Positions 42,570 through 51,540 are shown, numbered from the stretch's first letter. The stretch is DNA of 64,000 nt from JAENVT01 sp963720775 (GCA_963720775.1 CAVRGR010000001.1:186001-250000), one strand, 5' to 3'. Program-made: numbers and translations. The notes: generated from the letters alone by a model not told the origin.

Positions 42570-43592
42570 TCAGCGAGGAAATGCACTGGGACACAGATCG
42601 ACGTAGCTGGGGGCCCCACCACTGGATCGGGCATCGAGAATGGCCCGCGTGCAGGCAAGAGCGAAGCAGTCGGCGGCGGCGCTGAGCACAGCGTTCAAGG
42701 CACCGGGGCGAGTGTCGGGCCTGCGCAGACCGGCGATTGCGTTCGCCGCGAGGACGTGCTGGCCAGTCGACAAGCAGAAGATCGTGTCACCGTCGAACAT
42801 CGAATGAACGGGGCGAATCGCCCTGGCCAGGCCGTCGTGGGCGACCTCGGCCATCTTCTTGCACTCCGGTTTGGTCAGTGAAGCCGAGGTCGCGACGACG
42901 CCGATGGTGGTGTTCAACGATGTCGCAGGGGACCGCATCGCGTCGGCAACGGCTCGTCGCTCCGAGAGCCGCGGTCGGCGCAGTTCGATGCCTTCGTGAA
43001 ACCGCGGCAGCCCGGTCGTAGGGGAGATGACGTGGCCGGCAGCGTTGACGACGGCGAGAGCGGCCACCACGATGCCGTCGGCGAGCGTCGTGCCGGCGGT
43101 ACCGACACCGCCTTGCAGGCCGGCGGCGACGGCCCCCGTTCCGGCACCTACTGCGCCCATCGGCACGGCGCCACGCTTCGCGGCCGCACAGGCTCGATAC
43201 CCGAAGGTCTCGTCGGGCCGGTTGATGAACTCGCCGCCACGCCCGAGGTCGAAGATCACCGCGGCGGGCACGATCGGCACCACCTGATTCGGCAGCGGGC
43301 CCACCGGAAACCCGGCGTGGCGCTCTTCGTGCCAGTGCATCACCCCATGAGCCGCGGCGAGTCCGTAAGCGCTGCCTCCCGACAGACAGATGGCTTGCAC
43401 ACGGTCGATCATTGCCGTGGGATCGAGGAGGTCGGTTTCGCGGGTGCCGGGGCCACCGCCGCGGACGTCGCACGAAGCGATGGCGCCGCCGTCGACGCGC
43501 ACGACCGTGGTTCCGGTTCGCCAGCCGCGACCGCGCCGCTGATGGTGCCCGACGAGTATTCCGGGCACGTCGGTGATGTGGCCGAGGCCCAT
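42570..43592 (-). CDS. P1/DmpA-family N-terminal-nucleophile peptidase
   Basis: 340 residues. G-H-I-T-D-V-P-G-I-L-V-G-H opening, C-L-S-G-G-S-A-Y-G-L, G-A-G-T-G and the self-cleavage site in S-L-N-T-T-I-G-V-V-A-T, which fits the S58 family (DmpA, BapA). These cut themselves and then release N-terminal or beta-amino residues from peptides. The start ATG is 6 nt after the stop of the upstream gene, so the two probably share a transcript. Natural substrate unknown. Confidence 0.9.
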   Translation of the reverse strand: MGLGHITDVPGILVGHHQRRGRGWRTGTTVVRVDGGAIASCDVRGGGPGTRETDLLDPTAMIDRVQAICLSGGSAYGLAAAHGVMHWHEERHAGFPVGPLPNQVVPIVPAAVIFDLGRGGEFINRPDETFGYRACAAAKRGAVPMGAVGAGTGAVAAGLQGGVGTAGTTLADGIVVAALAVVNAAGHVISPTTGLPRFHEGIELRRPRLSERRAVADAMRSPATSLNTTIGVVATSASLTKPECKKMAEVAHDGLARAIRPVHSMFDGDTIFCLSTGQHVLAANAIAGLRRPDTRPGALNAVLSAAADCFALACTRAILDARSSGGAPSYVDLCPSAFPR

Positions 43593-43597
43593 CCGTT

Positions 43598-44380
43598 CTA
43601 GGCGGTCGTCAGCTGGGTCTCGGCGGCAGCAGCCTCGAGAGCGCCGCGCCCGATCGTTCGCCACACGCCGATCCCGACGATGTACAGCGGGCAGGCGATC
43701 AGCAGGGCCGTGCCGACAGCCGACACCGTGCCGACGGGCGGTTTGTTGCCTGGCGACTCCGCAGTCATCCACAGCACCGAGACGAGCCACATCACGGTGA
43801 CCGAAACGGTCAACGGGCGGAAGCGACGAACTTGCATGGGGTGGACGAACTTCCAGTTGGTGAGCTGCGTGAGCGCCAACGCGACACAGGCGGCAGTGGT
43901 GAACCACGGCCCGACTCGGAGGAGGTACAGAGTAGGCACGATCATGTTCCACTCGCAGGGGAAGCCGTTGAACCAGTGATCCGGGGTCATCTGGTCGGTT
44001 CGCGACATCCACAGCGCCGACATGAACAGCACGAACGCGCCGATGTACAGCGAGGCGCCGTTCGGGAGCATGTGGAACTGATGCAGGAAGATCACCGGGA
44101 CGACGATGCAGGTGACGAAATCGACGATGAGATCGAGCGTGTAGCCGTCGATGCGCGGCACGTGGTCGCGCACGCACCAAACCCGTGCTGCGGGGCCGTC
44201 GACGCCGTCTAGCACCATGGCGACTGCCAGCCAGAGAACTGCCTCGCGGGGCTGCTTGTCGGACACGGCAATGATGCCGAGCATTCCGCAAATCGCACCG
44301 CTGGCGGTGACGCCATGCACGAACCAGCCCTTGGCGATGGGGTGACGGATTGCGGCAGCTGCTGCGCCTAGGTTTGACAT
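43598..44380 (-). CDS. CDP-alcohol phosphatidyltransferase, phosphatidylcholine-synthase-like
   Basis: 260 residues, about seven or eight membrane helices. The catalytic motif runs D-G-V-D-G-P-A-A-R ... R-I-D-G-Y-T-L-D-L-I-V-D-F (D-G-x-D-G-x-x-A-R-x-n-G-x-x-x-D-x-x-x-D), in the spacing of Pcs enzymes, which condense choline with CDP-diacylglycerol. GAGGAG 9 nt before ATG 44380 decides the start. If it is Pcs, the organism can make phosphatidylcholine when choline is available, unusual for actinobacteria. Other CDP-alcohol transferases remain possible. Confidence 0.78.
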   Translation of the reverse strand: MSNLGAAAAAIRHPIAKGWFVHGVTASGAICGMLGIIAVSDKQPREAVLWLAVAMVLDGVDGPAARVWCVRDHVPRIDGYTLDLIVDFVTCIVVPVIFLHQFHMLPNGASLYIGAFVLFMSALWMSRTDQMTPDHWFNGFPCEWNMIVPTLYLLRVGPWFTTAACVALALTQLTNWKFVHPMQVRRFRPLTVSVTVMWLVSVLWMTAESPGNKPPVGTVSAVGTALLIACPLYIVGIGVWRTIGRGALEAAAAETQLTTA

Positions 44381-44402
44381 TTGCAAGCACTCCTCGGAGC
44401 GA

Positions 44403-44413
44403 ATGACTGTCAT
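44403..44413. promoter_or_regulatory. ATGACTGTCAT palindrome in a divergent promoter
   Basis: A perfect 11-bp palindrome lies between the PC-synthase-like gene and the acyltransferase gene. By chance it also makes ATG codons on both strands. It may be a regulator site; nothing else supports this. Confidence 0.25.
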
Positions 44414-44483
44414 ACGGACGCCACCCGCTGACGCGACATGCTATCCGGTTTCTCCGAGTGCCGAGCCAGGTAGGGTCCGAGCC

Positions 44484-45125
44484 ATGCGGGACCGCCTGCG
44501 CGGCGCCACCTACGAGTTCGGCGGTGCCATCGTGCGGGCCGCATGGGCGCTTGCCACACGCTGGGGAGCGATCGGTCCGCGGAGCAGAGCGGGCAAACGC
44601 TTCGGCAGGTTCGGACAGAACAGCATCATCTGCTTCCCGTTCGAGACGATCTTCAACGAGCGGTACATCCACATCGGCGAGGGAACCATGATCGGCGCCC
44701 ATGTGACGTTGTCCGCCGGGATGATGCCTGGACAACAGTGCGTCACCGACCCGGTGGTGCGCATCGGTGATCGGTGCTTGATCGGCAGGGGCAGCGGGAT
44801 CGTCGGGCACCTTTGCATCGACATCGGCAACGACGTGTGGACCGGACCTCACGTGTACATCACCGACCAGAACCACGGCTACGAAGATCTCACCCGCCGC
44901 ATCTCCGAGCAGACCATGCCGGAGGAACCGGTAGTGATCGGTGACGGCTCGTGGCTCGGCTACGGCAGCGTCGTGCTCCCTGGTGCCCACATCGGTCGTC
45001 ACGTCACGGTTGGCGCCAACTCGGTGGTGGCCGGCGAGCTGCCCGACTACTGCGTCGCGGTCGGTGCGCCGGCCAGGGTGATTCGCCGTTACGTCGACGG
45101 CGAGGGCTGGGTGAACGAGCCGTAG
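44484..45125 (+). CDS. Left-handed beta-helix (hexapeptide-repeat) acyltransferase
   Basis: 213 residues. Hexapeptide repeats from about residue 50: I-H-I-G-E-G-T-M-I-G, V-R-I-G-D-R-C-L-I-G-R-G, I-D-I-G-N-D-V-W-T-G, V-V-I-G-D-G-S-W-L-G-Y-G-S-V-V-L-P-G-A-H-I-G, with the catalytic-His-type loop D-Q-N-H-G-Y as in maltose/galactoside O-acetyltransferases. Likely acetylates a sugar of the cell surface. ATG 44484 is 7 nt after TAGGGT, so the longer in-frame extension is not used. Confidence 0.9.
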   Translation: MRDRLRGATYEFGGAIVRAAWALATRWGAIGPRSRAGKRFGRFGQNSIICFPFETIFNERYIHIGEGTMIGAHVTLSAGMMPGQQCVTDPVVRIGDRCLIGRGSGIVGHLCIDIGNDVWTGPHVYITDQNHGYEDLTRRISEQTMPEEPVVIGDGSWLGYGSVVLPGAHIGRHVTVGANSVVAGELPDYCVAVGAPARVIRRYVDGEGWVNEP

Positions 45126-45126
45126 C

Positions 45127-45687
45127 TCACGTATCGCCACCCAGCTCACCGGGTGGCATGCAATGGGGGATGTCGTTGCCGGTCGTGAAGTCGATGACCG
45201 TGTTCGTCACCGGGCTGCCCCTGACGAGCGTCTCACGGTATGGCTCGAGGTCGAAGGCTCGCAACCGAGCCGTGTAGGCCCGCCGGTCGCCGATGATCAC
45301 GCGGTAGTACTTGACGAAAACGGCGACCCGTTCTTGGTTGTCGCTGCTGGTGAGGGGCAAGGAGTCGAGGTCGTCGACCATCTGATCGAGGGTGTCGGTG
45401 GCCCGGTCGACGATGTCGGCGCGCTGGATCATCTGCGCGTGCGTCGGCTTGGAGATGTAGCCCTGCGAGGTGTCGGCCAGCGCAAGACGACGCTGCGTTG
45501 CCTGCACGCAGATCTGCTCGGCCGATGTGCGCCACCCCTTCTCCGTCACGAAGTACACACCGGTCTTGGTGGCAAACCCGAAGGCATAGACCCACATCGC
45601 CGCGATGAGCGCGCAGATCACGATCAGGATTGCCCGAACCCACCGCCGCGTCTTCGGCGGATCCGTGACCTCCGCTGGATCGCTCAT
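45127..45687 (-). CDS. Single-pass membrane protein of unknown function
   Basis: 186 residues. Short Pro/Arg N-terminus, one transmembrane helix (about 17-40), then an extracytoplasmic domain with a lone Cys, Q-R-R and many Asp/Thr and the sequence K-Y-Y-R-V-I-I. No family recognised. ATGA overlap with the upstream DoxX gene, so they are translated together. The convergent acyltransferase ends 1 bp away. Confidence 0.75.
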   Translation of the reverse strand: MSDPAEVTDPPKTRRWVRAILIVICALIAAMWVYAFGFATKTGVYFVTEKGWRTSAEQICVQATQRRLALADTSQGYISKPTHAQMIQRADIVDRATDTLDQMVDDLDSLPLTSSDNQERVAVFVKYYRVIIGDRRAYTARLRAFDLEPYRETLVRGSPVTNTVIDFTTGNDIPHCMPPGELGGDT

Positions 45688-46184
45688 GCGTGCTTCGGCC
45701 GATAGCAGATGGCCAGCTGCAACGCGGCGCCGCCCAAACCTGCTGCCGCGGCGACGGTGGTTCCGGTCCATCCGTGCCAGACGATGCCGATGGCGCGGTC
45801 GAGCGACCATCGGCCGGGGCCCAGCGTGGCGATCACCAGGGCCGTCACGGCGATCGAGGCGCAGTACTCCCACCCCTGATTCGGTCGGAAGATGAAGAAG
45901 CCCACTTTCCAGTGCTCCACGACGATCGCAACCGTCATGACACCGATCATTCCCGCCGCAGCGAGCGCCGTCAGCAGGCCGAGTGCCATCAGCACTCCGC
46001 TACCCACCTCGGTGGTGGCGGCGAGCAGGGCTTGCGTGCGGGGCCAGCGCATGCCGATGCCGTCGAACCACTTGGCGGTGCCCGTCAAGCCGCCCTTGCC
46101 GAAGAACTTGTTGTAACCGTGATAGGCGAGGAACAACCCGAACACCGCGCGCAAGATCAGCATGCCGGCGTCGAACTGATTCAC
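45684..46184 (-). CDS. DoxX-family membrane protein
   Basis: 166 residues, four transmembrane helices. Signature A-Y-H-G-Y-N-K-F-F-G-x-G-G, A-A-T-E-V-G-S-G-V-L-M-A-L-G and W-K-V-G-F-F. DoxX proteins are implicated in quinol oxidation, oxidative stress or thiosulfate metabolism, but the precise role is often unknown. GTG is 8 nt after TAGCCT on the minus strand. Leads a two-gene operon. Confidence 0.88.
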   Translation of the reverse strand: MNQFDAGMLILRAVFGLFLAYHGYNKFFGKGGLTGTAKWFDGIGMRWPRTQALLAATTEVGSGVLMALGLLTALAAAGMIGVMTVAIVVEHWKVGFFIFRPNQGWEYCASIAVTALVIATLGPGRWSLDRAIGIVWHGWTGTTVAAAAGLGGAALQLAICYRPKHA

Positions 46185-46264
46185 GAGGTCTCAGGCTACG
46201 GCTCACCCGGCGTGACGGCATATTCCCACTGAAGTCACACGACACCCTGCTAGAACCAATACAC

Positions 46265-48064
46265 GTGAATGCCCGGAAACGACCCGTCGAAGAACGGGCC
46301 AACGAAGTTCGTGGCACGATCGTTCCCGCCGATGCCGGCAGGCCGACCCAGGCCTTCCGGCTGATCCGGGGGCTGCTGCGCCACCACAAGCGCCTCTTCT
46401 TCACAGCCGTGGGCTGCGCCGCGGTCTTCGCCGCGTGCACGGTGTTCTCCTCGGTCGTCGTACGTCTCATCACCGACGACGTGATCGTGCCTCGGTTCGA
46501 AGAAGGAAGTGTCGGCACGAAACGAGTTGTGGCGATCCTCGGTCTGTTGATCGTGGTCGGAGTGGTCCGAGCTGTTGGAGTCGTGGGTCGGCGGGTGTTC
46601 GCCAGCCGCACTGCGTGGCGAGTCACCGAGTCGTTGACAGCCGAGGTCGTCGATCGAGTCGTGGTCCAGCCGGTGCCGTGGCAGCGCATGCATCGTACGG
46701 GCGACATCATCACTCGCGCCGGCGTCGATGCCGAGGCCGCCACCCACGTTCTCAATCCGCTGCCCTTCGCCTCCAGCGTGGTGCTGATGCTGGTGCTCTC
46801 CGCGGTGTGGTTGTTGATCACGGACTTGTGGCTGGGCCTCGCCGCGGTCGCCGTGTTCCCGGTGCTGATCGGTTTGAACCTCACGTATCAACGACGTGTC
46901 GACACGTTCTACGACACAGCGCAGAGCGAGCTCGGCAAGCTCAGCGAAGCTGTGCACGAGAGCTTCGATGGAGTCACCGTGGTGAAGTCGTTCGGGGCGG
47001 AGAGCCGCGAGACGGATCGTCTCGCCGTCATTGCCTCGAGACTGCGCAACGCTCGCTTCGGTGCGATCCGCTTGCGCAGCACGTTCGAGGCGTTGCTCGA
47101 CGGTGTTCCCAACGTCGTCAACATCTTCTTGCTGGTCGGCGGCGCGTATCGCGTTCGCAGTGGCGCGATGACGATCGGCGAGCTGACCAGCTTCATCTAC
47201 CTGTTCACCCTCTTGGTGTTCCCGCTGCGTTTGATCGGGTTCGCTCTGTCGGAACTGCCGTATTCGATCGCCGGCTGGAATCGCATCCGCGAACTGCTCG
47301 ACGAGCCGGTGGTCGCCGACCCCGCGCTCACCTTGCGGCGACACGCCGGAAATGGAATCGAGCTGCGCGGCGTGACGTACAACCACGACGGGAGCCGTGA
47401 CGTGCTCAACGGTGTCGACGCCTTGATCCCCGGTGGACGAACCGTCGCGGTCGTTGGCTCTACCGGAGCCGGCAAGACCACCCTGCTGCACCTCATCGCC
47501 GGATTGATCGCGGTCGATCACGGGTCGATCACCGTGCCCGAGAAAGGGTGCGTGCTCGTGTTCCAGGAGCCCTTTCTGCTGGCCGGGTCGGTGCGCGACA
47601 ACGTGGCGCTCGGTCGGGCGATCAGCGACAGCGAGATCCGCACGGCGCTGCTTGCTGCCGAGGCAGGCTTCGTCGAGGACTTCTCGGAAGGCCTCTCGAC
47701 GATCGTTGGCGAGCGTGGAGTCGGGCTCAGTGGTGGCCAGCGCCAGCGCATCGCTCTCGCTCGTGCGTTGGCCGGGAACCCCGCGGCGCTGCTCCTCGAC
47801 GACACCACGTCGTCGCTCGATCCGGCGACCGAGGCCAAGGTACTGGCCAACCTTCGCGTCACGCTTCGTGACGCCACCGTCGTCGCGGTGGCGTCGCGTC
47901 CGTCGACGATCGCGCTGGCCGATGACGTCTTGTACCTCGCAGATGGGCGGGTCGTCGCTCATGGGAAGCATGACGAGCTCCTCGTCGCTGTGCCCGACTA
48001 CAAGCGGCTGATGGAGGCCTTCGAAGAAGACCGCGCCGAGCACCTCGAGGAGGTGGTTCCGTGA
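46265..48064 (+). CDS. ABC exporter half, degenerate-site subunit
   Basis: 599 residues: six-helix type IV transmembrane domain plus ABC domain. Walker A G-S-T-G-A-G-K-T-T and signature L-S-G-G-Q are standard, but the catalytic Glu after Walker B is Asp (L-L-L-D-D-T-T-S) and the switch His is Ser (V-A-S-R-P-S-T). This is the degenerate partner of a heterodimeric exporter (as in TM287/288 or BmrCD). It has a TAGAAC box 8 nt before its GTG. The next gene overlaps its stop. Confidence 0.93.
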   Translation: MNARKRPVEERANEVRGTIVPADAGRPTQAFRLIRGLLRHHKRLFFTAVGCAAVFAACTVFSSVVVRLITDDVIVPRFEEGSVGTKRVVAILGLLIVVGVVRAVGVVGRRVFASRTAWRVTESLTAEVVDRVVVQPVPWQRMHRTGDIITRAGVDAEAATHVLNPLPFASSVVLMLVLSAVWLLITDLWLGLAAVAVFPVLIGLNLTYQRRVDTFYDTAQSELGKLSEAVHESFDGVTVVKSFGAESRETDRLAVIASRLRNARFGAIRLRSTFEALLDGVPNVVNIFLLVGGAYRVRSGAMTIGELTSFIYLFTLLVFPLRLIGFALSELPYSIAGWNRIRELLDEPVVADPALTLRRHAGNGIELRGVTYNHDGSRDVLNGVDALIPGGRTVAVVGSTGAGKTTLLHLIAGLIAVDHGSITVPEKGCVLVFQEPFLLAGSVRDNVALGRAISDSEIRTALLAAEAGFVEDFSEGLSTIVGERGVGLSGGQRQRIALARALAGNPAALLLDDTTSSLDPATEAKVLANLRVTLRDATVVAVASRPSTIALADDVLYLADGRVVAHGKHDELLVAVPDYKRLMEAFEEDRAEHLEEVVP

Positions 48065-49851
48065 TGGAACCGCTCAGCAGGTGGTCGGCGGTGCAGATGA
48101 TCGGCAAAGGCGTCGAGGCCGCGCCTGCGCTGCGCCGCGGCATCGGGGCCACGTTCGGGTTGGCCATGGTCGGCGCTTCGGGGCGCGTCGTCGTGCCCAT
48201 TCTGGTGCAGCAGGCCATCGACCACGGGTTCCGCAAGGGCGATGTAGACGTTGGCGCGGTCACGATCCTCGGCGTGATCGGCTTGGGCGTCGTCATCATC
48301 GCCACGTTCGCTCAGCGCATGGCGGTCGCCCGACTCGGTCGACGAAGCGAAGAGGCTCTCTACGGGCTGCGCGTCCGACTCTTCGAGCACATCCACCGGC
48401 TCAGCATCGCCGACCACGGTGAGGAGCAGCGTGGTGCCCTGGTCGCTCGGGTCACCAGCGACGTCGAGACCCTGTCGCAGTTCTTCTCGTGGGGCGCCCT
48501 CGCATGGCTGCTCGATGGCACGTTGATGCTGATGGTCGCCGGCGTCATGCTGGCCTACGACTGGGTGCTCGCGCTCGTCGCCTTTGCCACGGCCGCACCC
48601 TTGGCGCTCGTGTTGCGCAGTGTTCAGAGCCATCTCGTGGCCGCGTACGACGAGGCCAGAACACGCAATGCCGAGGTGCTCACCGCTGTCAGCGAGGTGG
48701 TTTCCGGGTCGGAGACCCTGCGCGCCTACGGCGCCGGCAGGCACTACTCGGAAGTGACGAAGCGCACCAGCCACGAACGCTCCAACGCGTTCATCCGTGC
48801 GGGAACGATCGGTGCCTTCCTGTTTCCCTCCGGTGAGGTGTTCAGCGTGCTCACGGTTGCCGCCGTGGTCAGTGTCGGTGTCATCCGTGGCGCCGGCGCT
48901 GGGCTCACCTCGGGCGCGCTCGTCGGTTTCATCTTCCTCACGTATCGGTTTCTCGAGCCGATTGCCGAGTTCACCGAGGTGCTCGACCAAACCCAAACGG
49001 CAGTAGCAGGTCTGCGCCGCGTGCTCGGTGTTCTGGAGAACCCGATCGGGCCGCCCGAACCCACCCACCCCGTCACACTCCCGGCCGGCGAGCTGAGCGT
49101 CGGCATCGAGAACGTCACGTTCGGCTATCGGAGTCGTGGCGATGACGACGATGAACAACCCGTGCTCGTCGACGTCACCGCCCAGATCCCTGCAGGCCAA
49201 CACGTCGCTGTGGTCGGCGAAACCGGTTCGGGCAAGACCACGCTGGGGCGACTGATCTCGCGCTTCGCCGATCCCACCATCGGCAGCGTGCGCATCGGCG
49301 GCGTACCCCTCACCGCGGTGGCCAACGACGAGTTGCGCACTCGGCTTGTGGTCGTGCCCCAGGAGCCGTTCCTCTTCGACGGCACGATCGCCGCCAACCT
49401 CAGCTTCGCCCGACCGATGCTGAGTCTGGCAGACCTCGAACGGGCCATCGTCGACCTCGACCTGAGCGATTGGCTGGAGACCCTCCCCGACGGCCTGGCC
49501 ACGGAGGTCGGCGCCCGCGGGTCGCAGCTCTCGGCCGGCGAGCGGCAGCTGGTGGCCCTCGTACGGGCGTCGCTGGTGGATCCCGCCGTCCTGGTGCTCG
49601 ACGAGGCGACGTCGTCCGTCGATGCCCTCACCGAGGTTCGTATCGGCCGGGCTCTCGACAAGCTGGCCGCGGGTCGCACGACGATCGCGATCGCCCACCG
49701 TCTGTCGACCGCGGCTCGCGCCGACCGGGTGTTGGTGCTCGAGCACGGCAGGCTCGTCGAGGACGGCCCCCACGCCGTGTTGTTGGCTGCTGGCGGGCCC
49801 TATTCGCGGATGTACGAAGCCTGGATGTCGGCGACAGCCTCGACGCAGTGA
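48061..49851 (+). CDS. ABC exporter half, catalytic subunit
   Basis: 596 residues. Same fold as its partner. Walker A G-E-T-G-S-G-K-T-T, Walker B with Glu (V-L-D-E-A-T-S-S-V-D) and switch His (I-A-H-R-L-S-T) are intact, but the signature is L-S-A-G-E instead of LSGGQ. In the dimer its ATP site meets the partner's good LSGGQ, so one site works and the other does not. Exports lipid, drug or peptide; cargo unknown. GTGATG start overlapping the previous gene's TGA. Confidence 0.93.
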   Translation: MMEPLSRWSAVQMIGKGVEAAPALRRGIGATFGLAMVGASGRVVVPILVQQAIDHGFRKGDVDVGAVTILGVIGLGVVIIATFAQRMAVARLGRRSEEALYGLRVRLFEHIHRLSIADHGEEQRGALVARVTSDVETLSQFFSWGALAWLLDGTLMLMVAGVMLAYDWVLALVAFATAAPLALVLRSVQSHLVAAYDEARTRNAEVLTAVSEVVSGSETLRAYGAGRHYSEVTKRTSHERSNAFIRAGTIGAFLFPSGEVFSVLTVAAVVSVGVIRGAGAGLTSGALVGFIFLTYRFLEPIAEFTEVLDQTQTAVAGLRRVLGVLENPIGPPEPTHPVTLPAGELSVGIENVTFGYRSRGDDDDEQPVLVDVTAQIPAGQHVAVVGETGSGKTTLGRLISRFADPTIGSVRIGGVPLTAVANDELRTRLVVVPQEPFLFDGTIAANLSFARPMLSLADLERAIVDLDLSDWLETLPDGLATEVGARGSQLSAGERQLVALVRASLVDPAVLVLDEATSSVDALTEVRIGRALDKLAAGRTTIAIAHRLSTAARADRVLVLEHGRLVEDGPHAVLLAAGGPYSRMYEAWMSATASTQ

Positions 49852-50578
49852 TCAGCTCTGCTCGTCGATGTCGAAGGGCATCGGGCCCGACACGTCGGTG
49901 ACGCTGCAGCTGATCGAGCTTCCGGAGATGTCGGCCGAAGCCGACCAGGAAGCCGTCTTGCCGGCGGCGACGTTGTCGACGAAGGCAGTCGACGACGCGC
50001 TCGTCGTCGGTGCCGGCGAACTTGACGACGATTCGGTAGTCGCGTTCGCGATCGTCGAGGTTGTGGATCCGTCCGGTCAACGTGGCGCGACCGCCGGCGA
50101 TCTTGCATGGCAGGTCGACGAACAGCTCGTGGGGGCCGGGCTCGACGAAGTCGCGGAACTCGTGAAGGACGGCTCTGGTGAAGAAGAAGCCTCCGACGCA
50201 TGCGGCCAGCGCGATCGGTGCGAGTATCAATCCGGCGATGGCGAATTCGCGGCCATAGCCATCGTTGTCGCGTGCCGCCTTGAGGCCGAGCACGCCGAAC
50301 ACGATCGCGACCACCGCCGAGCAAGCTGCCAGGACGAACACGAACGGCACCCAGCCCAGCGCCGCGCCGGCGATTCCCGTGACCATCGAAGCAATGGCCA
50401 CACCGCGGGATCGGCGCGGTTGATGAGACTGCGGCGGCGGTTGGGTGGCCATCGAGTCGACGTAGCGCCGGCCATCCACGGCGACATCCGACGTCCATTG
50501 CACACCGTTGAAGTACCGGAACTCGTATCGACCCTGAGGATCGGCATACCAGCCCGCCGGAGTGGTACGGCTTCCCAC
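49852..50578 (-). pseudogene. DUF2510 / membrane / FxLYD-like protein with one frameshift
   Basis: Starts with DUF2510 (A-G-W-Y-A-D-P-Q-G-R-Y-E-F-R-Y-F-N-G-V-Q-W-T), then two or three membrane helices (about 60-120) and a C-terminal beta domain like FxLYD (A-T-L-T-G-R-I-H-N-L-D-D). After V-V-K-F-A-G-T-D-D-E-R-V-V the frame must skip one base, near 50000; then it reads S-T-A-F-V-D-N-V-A-A-G-K-T-A-S-W-S and ends at TGA (49854) touching the convergent ABC gene. Without the shift the tail becomes Arg-rich junk. A sequencing error is possible. GTG start is 8 nt after TAGGCT. Confidence 0.75.
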
Positions 50579-50651
50579 GCCTCGTCAGCCTACCTACCGG
50601 CCGATCGCAGGGTCGCGACCGTCGGGCGGGGTCCTAGGATCTGACACCGCC

Positions 50652-51329
50652 ATGGAGATCGTTCTCATTCGACACGGTGAACCAGAGTGGGTGCGCGAGG
50701 GGTTGAACGTCGTCGACCCACCGCTCACCGAACGCGGCATCCGCCAGGCCGAGCGGGTGGCGGTTGCCCTTACCGGCGAGGTGTTCGACGAGATCGTGAT
50801 CTCCCCGTTGCTCAGGCCGCGTCTCACGGCTGCGCCAACGCTTGCCGAGCGCGGTGCCGACGAGGTGATCGAGCGATGGTTGGAAGAGATCCGCGAACCC
50901 AACTGGCACGGGACGCCGGCCGAGCTCGCCCGCAAGGCCTACGAGGAAGAGAGATCACGGCCCGCGTCGGCCCGATGGGAGGGTGTGGTCGGAGGCGAGC
51001 CGTCGCGCGACTTCGTCGAGCGAGTGCGCGCCGGCGCGACCGACTTCCTCGCTGAGCGTGGGGTCTACCGCAGCGAGCAGACATTGCCGGTGTGGCACAT
51101 GGACGAATCAGAACGCCGGATTGCCGTGTTCGCTCATGCCGGCACCAATGGAGTGATGCTGTGCCACTTGCTCGGGCTCGATCCGGTTCCGTGGGAGTGG
51201 GATCGGTTCGTCACTGCGCACGCGTCGATCACTCGGTTGGTCACCATGAAGATGGGTGATGGGCACACGTTCAGCCTCGTCAAGCTGAGCGACGTCGAAC
51301 ATCTCGATCCCGAGGACCGAACCGGCTAG
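50652..51329 (+). CDS. Histidine phosphatase-family protein
   Basis: 225 residues. The catalytic R-H-G motif is in V-L-I-R-H-G-E-P-E, with the second His in V-F-A-H-A-G-T. Phosphoglycerate-mutase-like fold acting on small phosphoesters or phosphoproteins. TAGGAT lies 11 nt before the ATG, so the leader is very short. Two 41-nt palindromes follow the gene. Confidence 0.9.
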   Translation: MEIVLIRHGEPEWVREGLNVVDPPLTERGIRQAERVAVALTGEVFDEIVISPLLRPRLTAAPTLAERGADEVIERWLEEIREPNWHGTPAELARKAYEEERSRPASARWEGVVGGEPSRDFVERVRAGATDFLAERGVYRSEQTLPVWHMDESERRIAVFAHAGTNGVMLCHLLGLDPVPWEWDRFVTAHASITRLVTMKMGDGHTFSLVKLSDVEHLDPEDRTG

Positions 51330-51398
51330 TTCCCCGACAGCCAACGTTCGACCACGCCCGGCGTCGTTGGCGGCGTGAAGCGTCCCCTCCAGCGATCT

Positions 51399-51439
51399 TG
51401 GGCGCGCGACCAGAAGGGGCACTTCCAAATTCGGGCCCA
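51399..51439. repeat. 41-nt palindromic element, copy 2
   Basis: TGGGCGCG ... CGGGCCCA; same 8-4-5-7-5-4-8 layout as the other copies with one mismatch in the outer stem and a weak inner stem. Between convergent genes. Starts 52 bp before copy 3 in the same orientation. The rest of 51330-51540 shows nothing else. Confidence 0.8.
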
Positions 51440-51450
51440 TTGGACCTGCT

Positions 51451-51491
51451 TGGGCGCGACACCGGAATGTGCACTTCCAAGTTCGCGCCCA
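51451..51491. repeat. 41-nt palindromic element, copy 3
   Basis: TGGGCGCG-N4-CGGAA-N7-TTCCA-N4-CGCGCCCA; outer stem perfect, one mismatch in the inner stem. Shares N-N-N-C-A-C just before the inner right arm with copies 1 and 2. Confidence 0.85.
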
Positions 51492-51540
51492 TGCGAGTTG
51501 ATTTGGACCGGTACTGTCGCGCACCCAGTTCTCCGGTGAC

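Noticed and set aside
42570..45149. 859-codon minus-strand frame joining several genes
   Set aside because: Only the last 340 codons read as a P1 peptidase; the rest is antisense or out of frame with the PC-synthase-like and acyltransferase genes.
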